A DNA stretch of 64,000 bases from Oxyruncus cristatus (taxonomy: Eukaryota; Chordata; Aves; Passeriformes; Cotingidae): contig VXAY01003846.1 in assembly GCA_013399855.1 (NCBI GenBank), forward strand, positions 1,413,020 through 1,477,019, written 5' to 3'. A program made the position numbers and the translations under genes. Under the pieces are notes generated by a model, which was given only the letters and a program-made list of their open reading frames with translations, was not told the DNA's origin and did no database searches. Of the stretch, positions 24,801 through 38,247 are shown one piece after another (position 1 is the first letter of the stretch; every line of letters begins with the position of its first letter).

Positions 24801-27800
24801 CATGAACAGGTGCAATTTCAAACAAACAGTACTTTTTCCCATAATGATTAATACATTTGTTTTTCTTTCACAGAGCCAAAGAAAGTAAACAGACCCATTT
24901 TTAATGCAGTGCATAGGTATGACTTTACAGTGCCAATAAACTTGCAGTTTCCTTCTAAGATCACAAGCGTAAAACGAAACAGATGCAAATTTCACTGATT
25001 TTTCAAAAATTGAGCTACAAGTGCTGCAGAAAAACAAGTATTTTTTTTCCACAGCTTTTTAACAGCAGTGATGTCCTATGTATGCAGCTGGCTGAATAAT
25101 GAACTATACTTATGAATAATTACACCATCATTGATTTGGTTTTTGGGTTTTTTGCAGTAGCAGCCCAAATTCTCTTCTAATGAATTTCTCATTCAGCTTG
25201 AAATAGAAAAAGTAATGTGAATTATTTTCCAGATGGAACGTGAGGATATTTTTATAGATTGGTGATGAAAGAAACCAAAATGTCTTAACACATGTTTGCA
25301 GGAGAGATGCTCTTACCGGCTGAGAATAGTGAACAAGGGTTTGAGAAAATAGGGAGTTTATGTCCACATGGAAACACTCCTGCAAATTTTAAATTGCCCT
25401 ATTCTTCCATGCAAAGCAATTCAAGGCAATTTACTAGTGGACAAAACCAATGCATTTGTGCCTGAAAGGTACCACAAAGCAGAAGGTGTGCAATTAGTTT
25501 ATGCAGTAGCTTAACTCTACTCACTTGTGTGCTGTTCAGGTCTTTATCCTAGAGGGAACACAGGCAAGAAGAAAATCTCGTGGACTTTTCTGGTGTGTAA
25601 GTTGTTGTTGTTGATTACCTATGTTATGATTTTTCCCTTGAAGTATTCATGCTTGCTGTTTTCCTGCTCAGCCTAATGGTCACTATCATTCATATTCTGA
25701 TGGTCTCACTATGGATTCCAGGAGGTGGGAGGACACATAAGTTGTGAAGTTGAGGACTCTTCTAAGGACTTGCTTTTGGCAGATGGTTGTTCACTTTTCT
25801 GAGTCCTTATGCACACATTTGTGAAGTCTACATAACAACAGTTATATTGATCTTTACAAGAATCAGGCTGTCAAGGGTATGATCCCATCATGTTCACTTC
25901 CATATTCATATATTATTATCGATCTACATAACTACTGAGCTACTAATGGTATTGGTTAGAAATTGACTGCAAGACAGTACAGAGAAAAGGTAAGCAGAAG
26001 TATGATGATCCTTTACTTCTCTGCACACTCATCCTGGTACTGATGAATATTAGCAGATTCCATTCGTGGAAGGACTGATTATGCTTATCTATTTACTAGC
26101 CTCGAGTAAACTAAGCAGACATAAGATAAAAAACTGGAAAAAATTCTGCAGCAAACCCAAGATACAGCAATCATTACTGAGTGTTAATGCACTGGTGAGC
26201 TAACAGTGCATACACTCACAATCAATATTATGCAATTATTAAAAGTCTTGCTTGTTTTTCCCTTCTTAGTTAAAACATTTTAACTCTGATGTGGTTTCAA
26301 TACTTCTGACAGTAAATTAGTAGATATACTTGATTAATCATCTTTTAAAATGTCATTAACTAGATTTTTTTTTCACAAAATAACCTAGAAAATACAATCC
26401 TAAGCAGTTTTTTACACTATGGGGTCTCAGTTTTTGGCTAAGGAAAGGGATATACCCCTAACCAACCCATTACACAGAAGTGAATAAACAGAGGGAAAAC
26501 TTGCCTTGATTTGTACTTTATTTGTGTGATGTTTTGCTGTAAGAAAATCCTTCCTTACTACCCTTCAGCCCCTCACTTAGCTTTAATAGAAGGATGTCGG
26601 GGCAAACAGAGTAAGAGTTACTGGTTGCCAGAGGCATAAGCACTTGGTTCTGCACCGGGCTTATATCACTAGGCTGTAGTGAAGGTTAGGGTGCATATAC
26701 TAAGGACTGATAAGCAATGCTTGTTGCTGAATCCTGAAGGCTCTACAAGTTTATGATGAGGGATGCTATCAAATGGCTTCTTGCAAATTTTCTTATCAAT
26801 TTACATTAACAGATGTTTAGGATCTAGATTATATTTCAGCAGAACAGGACCTAAAAAGCTACATATATTTCTGGATCATGTAAAGCATTAAAGCCAATGT
26901 CAGGAAATACCTATCGTATCTAAGAGATATAGTATATATTCATGCCTTCTAGTTTGTCTTAGTCTATGTTGAGCAGCAAGAAAAAAAATCCAGATTTCAC
27001 TTATAATCAGTTCCATGTCTACATTTTAGAAAATTCTTACAAACAATCAGCGTATCCATCCAGCTGTGATTAAATGTTAGATAAACTCCACAGTAGACAG
27101 GTCTTCATAGATACAGTCCAGAGATATTTGAGAAAACACCTAATTAGAAGTGGCAGGAAGGGTGTTTTGTTGTTTGGTTGGTTGCTTGTTAGCTGTTAAA
27201 AGGACAACTTTTTAATATGACAAAATACTTCATTCACGTAAGCTTTTATTCAAATAACTGCACCAATTTATTAGTTCCTGCTAGTGTAATTCCACTGATG
27301 TCAGTGCATCCAGGTCTGCTAACGACTCCTATCAGATTCACATGCATATCTTTGTCTCCTGTTTCTCTGTCTTCTTGGTTTGAGGTGGGCTTCTTAGCGC
27401 AGGTGCAGCCCCAAACTTCTGGGACCAGTTTCAGATATCTAAGCTAATATATTCTCCTAACACCTAGAGTATTAAAGGGTACTGTAGTGATAACTACAGC
27501 ATACAGATAAGTCCATGATATATCCAACCAGTTTTAACATTGAGTGACCCAGGGGTGTCCCCATGCCCTCCACAGCATTTCGAATCCTGGTAGCATGATT
27601 CAGAAATGCTCAAGCTGCTAACTTAGACCTAATAGGCCTTGCTAAGCTTCAGGTTTATGCTGTGCAATACCACATAATGTGCTTTTGGATGTTTTGGTCC
27701 TGGAAAAAATACAGCCCCTTCTATGAAGGGCTATGCCTAAATTAATAAGCCTGCATGACCCATCTCTGCCTGGAGTCAGCTTGGCTTTTTCTGCACTTAC

Positions 27801-29284
27801 AAACAATCTATAGCTCATTTAAGCAGCTCATGGATAATGGAGATTATATGTTACATATTGTCATATATTACATGAGGGTTTCTAGACACTAAAACAATGT
27901 GCACTGTGTGAGATTTTATATAACCTAGGAGATTTTGTTCAAATATCATTTAACAGGACTGGGATTCAAGTGGATGACCAGTCCATTTCTGTCATAGTCT
28001 TACAATGGAAAAAGTGAAGCACTTAGTAAAACAGATGACATTTAGCTGTTATTCTCAGAGGTGACATAAAATTCTTTTACTTTACAATTTACAGCTCTTT
28101 ACATAGAAATTCTTTGCTTTGTCTCTCTCTCTTTTGGACATAGTCTCTCACTATCCATATGCAAGAACTTTTATCTTGGAGGACGTTCATACTGTATAGA
28201 AGATCCATTTCTCCACTCAGATATATTAGTACACTCAGGTAGAATGCTGAGAAACACTGAAAGTAAAATATTGCTTATTTATTCTAGACTTTACAGTGCT
28301 GTTCCTTTCAACAAAATTACATTTCTAATACCAAATGGTAAATGTTTAATTTTAAATGGTTCCTGATCTCAAAGTACCAGTTGTGTATACAGTCACAAAG
28401 CCACCTGAAGCACCTGAGCAGTGCACACCTGTTATTTCTTCTGAATTGAAGTAATTTGTTTCTTTTCCAGTTCTGCCTTGTGCTGAAAGCCAAGTTTGAA
28501 AATTTATACCAAACAACAGAAATTGACCTTGCCCCTGCTTTCTGTGACATATCTTTTCAATATGAAAACAAACATCAAACAAATATTTCAGACTCTCTTT
28601 TCTCTCCAAGAGATCATTTTGCTCACCTGGACAAACTGGATTATATAACAAGCCTTTGTGTTTATGATAGTGACTTATTTTCTTTGGAATGAGGATATGA
28701 AAAAGCATTTTTAAAAAGAGCCAGGGTTTAGATCTTATTTAAGTAAATATTGAAGACATTCCTAAGAATAGCCCTTCAGATCTGGAACAGGTTCAAAAAC
28801 AGTTACTTAACAGTCTAAGGAACAAATAACTGTAAGTTTTGATTTTGTAAGAAAAATGTCAAGAGGCAGATTGGATCTTAATCATATGATAGCAAAAGCT
28901 TTGGGGGTTTCTGGTGAAGGGAGAAGGATATGTAATGAAGAAGAATACTTAGCAGAAGTCAAATAAAACCATAAGTGGTATCAGTTACACAGATGTTCTC
29001 ATTTCGTTGTGTTTCTATAAATGGAAAAAAAAAATAATCAAAGAGGAGTTTAAACAAAAAATCTTGTTTAGTGTAATGCACAAGGGAACACCAACCCTGA
29101 GAGTCCAAGTAGAATTCAGAGACCACACTTCTAATGAATGCAGGTGGGGTTTTGTGTCAGAATTCCTTTGCTCCTTACTTTCAGAAAATGCAACTCTGGA
29201 TCTAAACTTAATTGCTGCCTGAAAGATCTGGGCAATCTACTGAACACTAAGCAGATTATTGGACTCAGATTCCAGGTCTGCAGT
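21891..29284. other. AT-rich unique DNA, no gene seen
   Basis: About 7.4 kb without a supportable gene. The longest open frame (minus strand, 24639-25052, 137 codons) is cysteine/leucine-rich and resembles no family I know. I regard it as chance. A small (GTT)n run is at about 25603-25615. A good-looking acceptor at 28455-28470 precedes an open frame ending at 28692, discussed as a finding. Confidence 0.65.
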
Positions 29285-29303
29285 CCAATTCTGAGAGAAT
29301 TGG
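29285..29303. repeat. Perfect 8-bp palindrome at a CR1 junction
   Basis: CCAATTCT, 3-nt spacer GAG, AGAATTGG. It lies exactly where CR1 homology begins and could mark the 5' junction created on insertion, or it could be chance. Confidence 0.7.
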
Positions 29304-29679
29304 GGTTGTACACCCTGGAGAAGAACAGCCTCCAGGGAGACCTTGTTATGGCCTTTCAGTATTTGAAGGGGGCTTACAAGGAAGGAGAGTGACTTTTTAC
29401 ACAGGTGACGGGATGAGGGGAAAAGGTTTTAAATTAAAAGAGAAGAGACTTAGGTTAGACATTAATAAGAATTCATTTACTCAGAGTGTGGTGGGGCATT
29501 GAAACATGTTGCCCAGAGAAGCTGTGGATGACCTGTCCCTGGAAGTGTTCAAGGCCAGGTTGGATGGTGGTGGGTTGAGCAATCTGGTCTAGTGGAAGGT
29601 GTCCCTGCAATGGCAGGGGGATTTGAACTAGATGATTTAAAGTCCCTCCCAATCCAAACAATTCTATGATTCTATGATT
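29288..29679 (+). mobile_element. CR1 LINE 3' end, 5'-truncated, sense
   Basis: This is the last about 390 bp of a CR1 element in plus orientation. It spans the very end of ORF2 and the 3' UTR. Landmarks are the GAATTGGGGTTGTACACCC-like start, the GCCTTTCAGTATTTGAAG region, the TGGGCATTGGAACA-equivalent at about 29510, GTTGCCCAGAGAAGCTGTGG at 29509-29528, and the AAGGCCAGGTTGGATGG region. It terminates in the diagnostic tandem ATTCTATG octamers at 29661-29679. Small indels (for example in the poly-G stretch) and a 5' truncation at about 29288 show a dead, moderately old copy. No coding function remains. Confidence 0.96.
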
Positions 29680-29851
29680 TGCACACTCTTAGTCTCTTGA
29701 CTGGCCATCAAGTGTCCTATTAGATTAATGGTAGTATTTCCTTTCAGTTCAGTGGACTTTGGATAAGACCCCACAGAGGATGACTAATACACTTCATGTG
29801 TATGCTTGTTAAAGGGTCAAGGCACCACAAAAGACAAGATGGTCTAAGGAG

Positions 29852-29876
29852 AAAAAAAAAAAATAAATAAATAAAA
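29852..29876. repeat. A-rich tract with (TAAA)n
   Basis: A12 followed by about three TAAA units. It looks like a degraded poly-A tail, but no retrocopy body is recognisable immediately upstream. The CR1 3' end at 29679 lies 170 bp away and does not use such a tail. Confidence 0.85.
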
Positions 29877-32800
29877 CTACTAAAAAGAAGCGAGAAGATG
29901 TTAAAGTAAAAAACACGGGAAAATCTAGAAATAATAATAGCATAATCCCCTGCTAAATGGCAATTGTATATGCTTGAAGAACCTCATTTGATATCATATA
30001 AATTAGATTAAAACATTTAGAATATTCTGCAGTGAAACAAAACCACTTACTTTCTCATGACACTACACCTTACTTGAACATATTTTTTATTTTTTCTTTG
30101 ATAAATAGGTTAGATCCAGCTGTGTTTCTTTCCTTCCATCCATTCAGAAGGCCTGGATCCTCAGCTGGGCTAATTACTATACTGATGCAGATCTCAACAG
30201 AGTTAGGTGAGCTGAAGGTCTGCCCTATCAACTACTTATCTCCTACAGAAGTTGAAGTTAGAATGACAGAAGATTCTTCTTATTTCCAAATTCAGAAACA
30301 CAAGCTTTTGAAAGCATGTGTTTTCTGAAAGAGCAGTACATTATGTCCCCACTCAGACAGACTATATAAAATTCTAGCATAACTACTGCCGCTTTTCGTT
30401 TTAAACTCACAAAATTCAAAGAAAATGTGTAAGCTTGCTTAGGTAAAACACTAGCTACTTTCATATAGCTCTGAGATAATCTCACTTTAGATGTTGAACA
30501 GCATTTACCACAGGAATAACATGAAATGATATTTATTATATGAACATAATTCTTTAGTGTTAATTCAATTTATATTATGTATAAATTATATAAGATACCC
30601 GATTTTTAATATAAGGCATTTCTTTGGAAATATCAAACATTTAAACATTAGTAAAGTGGATGATGAAGAAAAAAAAATTCTCTCATCTGTATTAAAATAA
30701 AGATGTTTTATTTATGTGACCACAAGTTATTTCAGGGGTCTGCCTTATTTATTATATGGGAGAACTGTGTTTATCTGAGCAGCTATCCAGTGATTTGTGT
30801 AAGCTTGGTTTTGCAAGGTTGGTATATAGCCCACAATTCAAACACTCTTATGAAGTCAGAGCTACTAATTTCAGTGAGGACTTTTCTATTGTTACAGTTA
30901 GATTACTTCACAAGAAAGGTAAAGGAATATTATATCCATAAAATTAATAACAACAATAAATATTTTATTGGCAACTGCATGCAAAACCACTAGTATTTAA
31001 TATCATTCAGGATTCCAACTGTAATGTATCTGTGGCTTGATGTTTCAGAGAATACAACGTATTTTATAATCTGTATAATGAAAATTCTGACAAACTAAGC
31101 AAACTGAAATTCATGTCCCTACTTCAAAGCAAAGTAGCATAATTTCTCAACAAACCAGTATTTAAAAGAAAATTGACCAAAGCCTTTTAGCAAACGAGGT
31201 AATTACAATTATTTTTTTCCTGAAATATAAAAGCAGCAAAGCACATTTAAAACCTCAAGTCTGTCTATGCTTTAATTGAAGTAGAAAATGCCAAAAATTC
31301 TTTACATGTGGGAACTGTACTGCTCTAAATATGGGCATCTGTGCTGTTTATAATGATGGAAAATATCCAGGTATTCTTTGGATTAAGGGTTACAGCGGTT
31401 TAGAGTGCATTTATGATAATCCACTGAGAAAGTATGGGTTTCCCACTGGCATGAGAAATAAATGCAGACCACAGTCTTTTACTTGAGGAACAAAGCATCA
31501 GTTTGTACTACATTTAGGTTGAAAATATCCCTGGAAATGACTGTAGTCACATGAAGCAAGTCAGTTGAAAGAAATGGTAGCAGGCTTTAAAAACTTGTAT
31601 CTTTTTTCCAGTCAAAGGAATATGAAGTAATATTTTTGGAGCAGAAAGAAACCTTAGCACTTTCCAGATTTTGCAATATTGTTTTTTGACAAATTATAGT
31701 CCTGTTTTTCAAATAATTTTGGTGCAATATCATAATTTCTACATTCCTGCAGAAGTTTATTTTAACATTGCAAACACGAGGTGGTGTATGGGACCCCTGA
31801 ACTCTCATTCAGACATATTAGTAAGATATGTTTATTTTATAGTCTCCTATCACAGGAATTGAAGGAAACCATCCACAAAAATACTCTTCATTAGGTAGAA
31901 TCTCCTTAAGTGAAATTAGTCATTTGCAAGATACTTTTCTTTGATTCTTTAAAACAAAGACAGATAGCTGGTGACAGCTGTTTATAAACACACACTACAG
32001 TCGTGCTGTGCTGAATTTCAAGCATCTCACCTATCATTTGAGAGAAATTATAGGGAGTGCTGCCTCTAACACCCACTCTATAAATTGTATCAATTTCATG
32101 CATACAGGAATGATGAAATTAAGAAAAATGATCTTCAGGGGGATGTTAATTCAAACATAATAAAAAGAGTCGCTTTTATATTTAGGCTTCATGGTTTTAA
32201 CAGTCTAACGTCTTTCTGGAAGTTTGTGTCTAAATAAAAAATGTTCAGTATTGTCTAGGTAGATCTTGATCGAGCATTAAAGCTCAGCTAGCTAACCACA
32301 TAACTCAGGGTGTGATCTTTTAAAGAAAAAAATTGTTATTTACTAGACTGCATTATTTACATGGAATATCTAGCAAAAAAATTAGGTGTTATTGGTTGAT
32401 TCAAACTATACACCTACTCTTTCAAAGCTTCTCAAACCTTTTTTAACTTCAAATGTCTCTGACACCTGTCGAGTGTGTGTATCAGAATCTGCTCAGAAAG
32501 CATCTGGCCCGTTCAAAGTCCCCATAACTATTGTGATTGTCTAGTGTGCAGAACCAGCTGATTCCATTCAGCAGAGTACTGCAAAGGAAGCAACAGTATT
32601 ACAGTTGAATACCAAGAGTCTAACTGTGAAGCAGTGGTTGGTCACTGTTTACTATTCCTGGTTTGGCAACAGACAATATTACTTCTTGGAGTATACCGAG
32701 ATAAGCAAATTTTTTTTAAGATTCTGGAACACGGTAATACCATATTTGCAAATAACATAGCAAAATCACATTTTCTTCCCTAAGAAAAAGAGAAATAGAA

Positions 32801-33104
32801 AAAAAAAGGTTTGGAGGACAAAAAAATTCCAACAACAAAAGCCATTGCCATCATGAGTTAGATAACGGGAGTAAGAGACTGCCTCTAAGTGATTATAGAG
32901 AGCAAGGAGCTTTTTCCTTCCCCTAAAAACAATTCAAAGAAAGAATTGTCAAGAAAGAGAGAGGAGATTGCAGGCCTTTAGGTTTTCTTAACTTCAAATA
33001 TTGGTTCTCTAATGAGTTACCTAAAGAATTGCTGGTCTCAGTGTGGTTTTGCATAAACACAGCACACATGCACATAGCTGTGCTTTAGGATTCAGGGATT
33101 ATGT

Positions 33105-33137
33105 TTCTACTCAGAGATAAATTCTACTCAGAGATCC
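33105..33137. repeat. 17-bp tandem duplication
   Basis: TTCTACTCAGAGATAAA (33105-33121) is followed directly by TTCTACTCAGAGATCC (33122-33137), two near-identical copies. Confidence 0.9.
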
Positions 33138-36100
33138 ATCTTTACATAGATAGGAATACAGAATTTTATGAAGAAAGGAAAGATAAGTTTACACAAAACT
33201 TTTGTCTTTTGCTTTCTCTCCAGAGTAACAGAAATTAAAGGGAAGCTTTGATGCCTTGTAGGGATCTGAGGATTGTAAACCACTGGAACATAGCTCAAGA
33301 CCATCAGCAAAATGCAGAAAATGAATTCCACTGTGTATTCTTCATCACAGAATTAAACTCTAGCTAGGTACATCAGCAGGAGAAGCGTGTCTTATTGTTC
33401 TTATTGGTACAGGGTGAAAAAGTGTTTGTGTCATTAGGGATCTGAACAGCAATTAGATGTTAATCAGAACAGAGCCAGCTACTCATGTAGATCAGACATT
33501 TTACACTTTTAGCTATTCACTATTTTTATCACTGTTTTTTTTCTATGGAATAACTTGCTGTAATTGTCACACTGTTCCCACGTGAATGTAAGGGACGTTA
33601 TCCTTGAAATGGCACAGGTGGAGGGAAGGTACAAATCGATCTTTGTTTGAACCAGAGAAAAAATTTAGAGCTCAGACTGTAGAAAAGAAAATATATATGT
33701 TTCACTTGTCAGAGAACATGCAAAATAAGAGCAAGTTTTCCAGAAATATTAAGGGATTTGAAGTTGTTTATTTCAGTACTATTATGGTGGCACTAAAATG
33801 TGTACTTTCAAAAAAACAGCCAGATGTGATTTGCTTGGGGGACAAATTTATGGAAACTTTATGCAATTTCTAGGTCCTATAAATATAAATGTATGGAATA
33901 TTAACATAGTAGACTATTTATGATACTTGAGTATTAAAAACAGTGGTGTAACATGCTAGTATACTTGTATTTTCCAAAAATACTTTCAGAATGGAGACCT
34001 TGCACTGAGGTAGAAGTCTTCTTGACAGACATTTTAATGCATAATGTTTCAAAAATATATAATCACAAAACACACAGTCAAATGCATAATGTGACCATAG
34101 TAAGATCAAAGGTTGTCATCATCCTTCCAAAATTTCTTGTATGTTTAGTCTTGTTCATTTACGGGACTCTCAAAATAATTGTACTTGAAAATTTAAGTCC
34201 TCCCTGTTAAATATTTCATACCTGCTCCTGATTTTCACCTTTAATGAGCTAATTTTGCTCCTAGGATCTGATTATTGAGGATGTTTCCTTCTGCTAAGAA
34301 AAAACCCATAACTCATAGAGATATTGTTGTCAAAACTCATACAGATAGTGTTGCCAACCCTGATATCCATGTTTAAGGGTTCATATTAGTTTCTGGTTTA
34401 TTCTTTCAATGTCAAAGCTTTGCTTTTGCCACCCAGACACAGACTTTTATGACTTAATGATCCTTATGAGTCCTAAAACAAATAAACCTTTAGGTTCACA
34501 CACCTTCAGTGTAGGGCACCTACACAACAGGAGGCAGAACATTTCAGGAAATTGTCATGGGTAACATTGAAATAGAAATCTAGCATGATGAAGCATGAAA
34601 AGGGTGCCAATTATGATATAAACTAGGAAGAAATGTAGGAAGCAGTAAACAGGCAACACAAAAATTTTGTAAACTGTGGGGGAAGAAAGTTAAAAAGAGA
34701 CCTATTCTCTTTTGTTGGAGAAGAAAATTGTAGAATGGTTGTTCTTCAGAATCCAGGGGATTAAAAGTTAAATCCTTTCATGAAATATACAGAATTTTTC
34801 TGTATAGTCTAGGTAGAAATTTAAAACTGAAATAATTATTCTCAAATCCAGGACATAAAACAAAGGGGCTGGCAGACAGAACAAACAGAAAAACCAGGTC
34901 AGTAAAAGGTGTGATCTATTATTTCTACAATTCCAGTTTATAAGCCATGGCTTGGGAGGACTTTCATAGCTGTTTTTTATGAAGGAGGGAAAGGGCCAAT
35001 TGAGAATTGGGGGGGAGGCGTTGGAACATGCTTAATCAACCCACCACACACCTAAATATTTAAAAGCTAAGTACATAAGAGATAAAAATCATAACATATA
35101 CATTGCATAATCTAAAGAAACAAGGATGATAAGCCAGTGGATGAGGTGATTACAGAATGTATCAGACAGCTGAATCAGAGACTAAGCTTTCCAGTTTCAG
35201 GATCCTGAAGGTGGAATTGACTATAACAAGTTCTGAATCAACTTTGTTTATAATGAGATCTAAATGCAGGCCTTAGATCTTCAAATAGGAAGGCAGAAAA
35301 ACGTACACCCTAACTTCAGATTCCAATCACAGCCCAAAGGAAAAGATGCCAAGCAATTGCTATTCTTCTTACAAAGCTTTAAAGATTTAAAAATCAAGCA
35401 TCTAGTCTAAATCACAGTAGTATAGACAAAGGAGAATGACAATATGTAAGCTACATGAGTGGATGATCTGTGCCCCAACCCTTTACCAGGGTAAGGTCTG
35501 TATCTGTATTCTGCTCTATTTCCACAGAAACCATACCCAGGTTGGGGAAGAAAAGGAAGAGACAGCATGCTGTGACCGGGTCACCTATTTAGACAAAGAG
35601 GAATTAAGGAGCCTAGTCCACTTCGGAGGAGCATTGATCTCTGTTTAAACACTACTGCAACTGACTCCAAATGGCAATTTAGACCCATCTTTAGGTGGAT
35701 AGCTCTCTGCAGGTTTCTTCAAGAACAGGAGAAGCCTATGTGACTAACTTTGGTCAACTGTCTATCATTTAGGTATGTAAAATTTGATTTGTTTTATCTA
35801 GTTTTATGAGGGGACTGTCAGGAGTAGTAGTTGTGGTTCAGTTTGTAGGTGTTTGAGCTATTGGTGTGTAGATTACATGGATGGAAAACATCCCCAAAAA
35901 AACCCCTATAGACAGACATAAGTTCCTGACTCAGCTGTATCTGTTTGAACCAGCACTGGTGCTCCACCTCCTCCTAACCTTCATGTACAGTATCATGTAG
36001 GCAACTTGGAGCATCCACTGTGGACACAAGGTTTCTGTCACACTAAGACATGACAAGCTATTCTTAACACAGGCAATGCTTATTGTTTACCACTGTGCCT

Positions 36101-38233
36101 AGTTTTACAGACTTACCCAATGGAGATCATAGTTCATATTTTCTGATAGAGAAACATTGAAAAATAAAAGCTAGACTTGGAGTTTAGACAAATACCATTT
36201 AGAAATAAATCATAACATAAACAATCTTGGATTTGGAAAAAAAATCATGGTTTTGCTTTCAGTAGCCTTTTGCAAATGGTGAATTCTTTTCACCAAGAGC
36301 TTATGACTGGAAGTCTTTATGTTCTTCTTTAACATTAACAACTGTTAAGATAAGGTATCACAAATAATCAGTTGTATTCTATGATGAATACCTGTGTTAA
36401 AAGACTACTGTGGATTGTCCTGACTAGGTGGGTGATCCACTATTTAAAAACTCAGGAATTCTGGAAGAACTGACTGATAACATTTTGCTTTTCCTTTCCT
36501 GCAATAACACAAGCATTCCAAAGCATAACCATGAGGTTATTTAAAGTGCTAGAGAACAGCTATGCTGCAGTATTTTGTTTTACGTGGAAGTTAAAGTGAA
36601 CAAAATGCTTCATTTTCTCAGCAGAGTATCTCTGCTGGTCTAACTTGCTTTACAATTAACAAGATGCAAATATGTAAAAGACTGGAAAACTTCAAAGGAA
36701 ATGTAACTTAAGAGAACAAAACAGTTTGTTATAATATCCTCTGCATCATTTTCTCAGGCCCATTTATAAAACAGATATTAAAGAATGTTTGAACATCTTC
36801 AAGGAAATAGAAAAATACAAACCTAATACTCTAACACATATCTCTCTTCTGCTAACACAGAGGTCAAAAGGAACAGTTTGAAACTGAACAGTATTTGACA
36901 AAAGTCTTCTCATTGCAATGTCCAACCTTGTGTGACAGCAGTAACAGCTCTTCAATATTTTGTTATTCACTTCAAGTCATTACTGACAATTCCTCTGTAA
37001 AACAAAGGCATTGGAATAACTGTCACAGAATGCTGAAAGAACATCCAGTGTTGGGTTCAAGTCCTGCTACTGATTTTGGTAGTCCTAGATTAGTTTTTGG
37101 TGGACAAGTAAATATAATGGTACATACATGTTATTTCTAAATGTGTCTGTTCTTAGTCTACTACTAACTGTTAGGAAAAGGAACTATTTCAATGAAATAA
37201 ATTGTCACTATTTATGGTCCTATCAAAGCATCTTTAGGAAAGCCAGTGGATCTGCCAAATGTTATTTAACTGTCAGGAATCTTAGTCTTATTCCAAAGAG
37301 CAATATTGCAAAGAACTTTATTTCACCACATTTCACTACTACATTCCTGTCTCCATCATATACCCAAGCACTCCTAGTTTGTCCCAAAGTATGTTTATGA
37401 AACTTGGAATGTTTATGAAATTAGGAAATGTAGCAGTATGTTACACAGCAGTGATTTAAGGTACTTATCTGTGATCTGTGGAGTTCTATGATGCATCATC
37501 AAAGACATCAAAATGAACAAGGAAGGTAAACAGCCTTATCACTCAAAGATCCACAGCACAGCTAAATTAGTCACCCAGTGGGACTGTTTATCCATAAAGT
37601 AGGAGATAAGCAGCACATCTTCTGGCAAAGTATTTGAACTCATTTCACACTCTGCCAACCTTTCTCTATTCATACCCTCTCTCAGCCCAGTCTACTCATG
37701 GAGGAAAGGCTTTTAAATTAAATTCAAATTGAAATAAACTAAGGACATCACAATTTTAAGGTGTAGCAGAAACATTTGGAGAGACAAAATTTTCTTAAGG
37801 AAGAACAAAAACTCTATGCATTGCAACTATATCAAAATTAAATAGCTTTCCTATTTTTCCCTCTAAAACAAAAAAAATCCCTATAGTTATACTTTATTGT
37901 GACTAGTATCCTTAAGTTGAATCCAATGCTAAAACAGTGATAGTGTCTTGGCCTATGACAATCAACATTTAAGGACAAGAAAGGAAATTTTTGTTTTCAT
38001 TGCATTGGTTTAAATTAATACCACAGAAGTATTTGAATCAATCTCAGAAAAAAAAGTATACATCTAGTTCTTTCCTCTCTGGCTCTGGGATTTTGCGTTT
38101 TTACTCCAGTTCTGCTCATTATAAGATAGTTGTTTATTTTTCTTCAGTTCTTATGTTGGTGACAAAACTTCCCTATCAAAAGACATTTTCCACTGGGATT
38201 TCTATGAATTTTAACCTTGCAATTTACTATTAT

Positions 38234-38247
38234 AAAAAAAAAAAAAA
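38234..38247. repeat. Poly-A run (14)
   Basis: Uninterrupted A14 with no adjoining retroelement seen. Confidence 0.9.

Noticed and set aside
24639..25052. 137-codon minus-strand open frame rich in Cys/Leu/Phe
   Set aside because: No family resemblance and composition typical of random AT-rich sequence. Frames of this length are expected occasionally in 64 kb.
26720..26800. Weak resemblance to the CR1 RT region around GATGAGGGATGCTATCAAATGG
   Set aside because: Too short and too diverged to separate from chance without an alignment tool.
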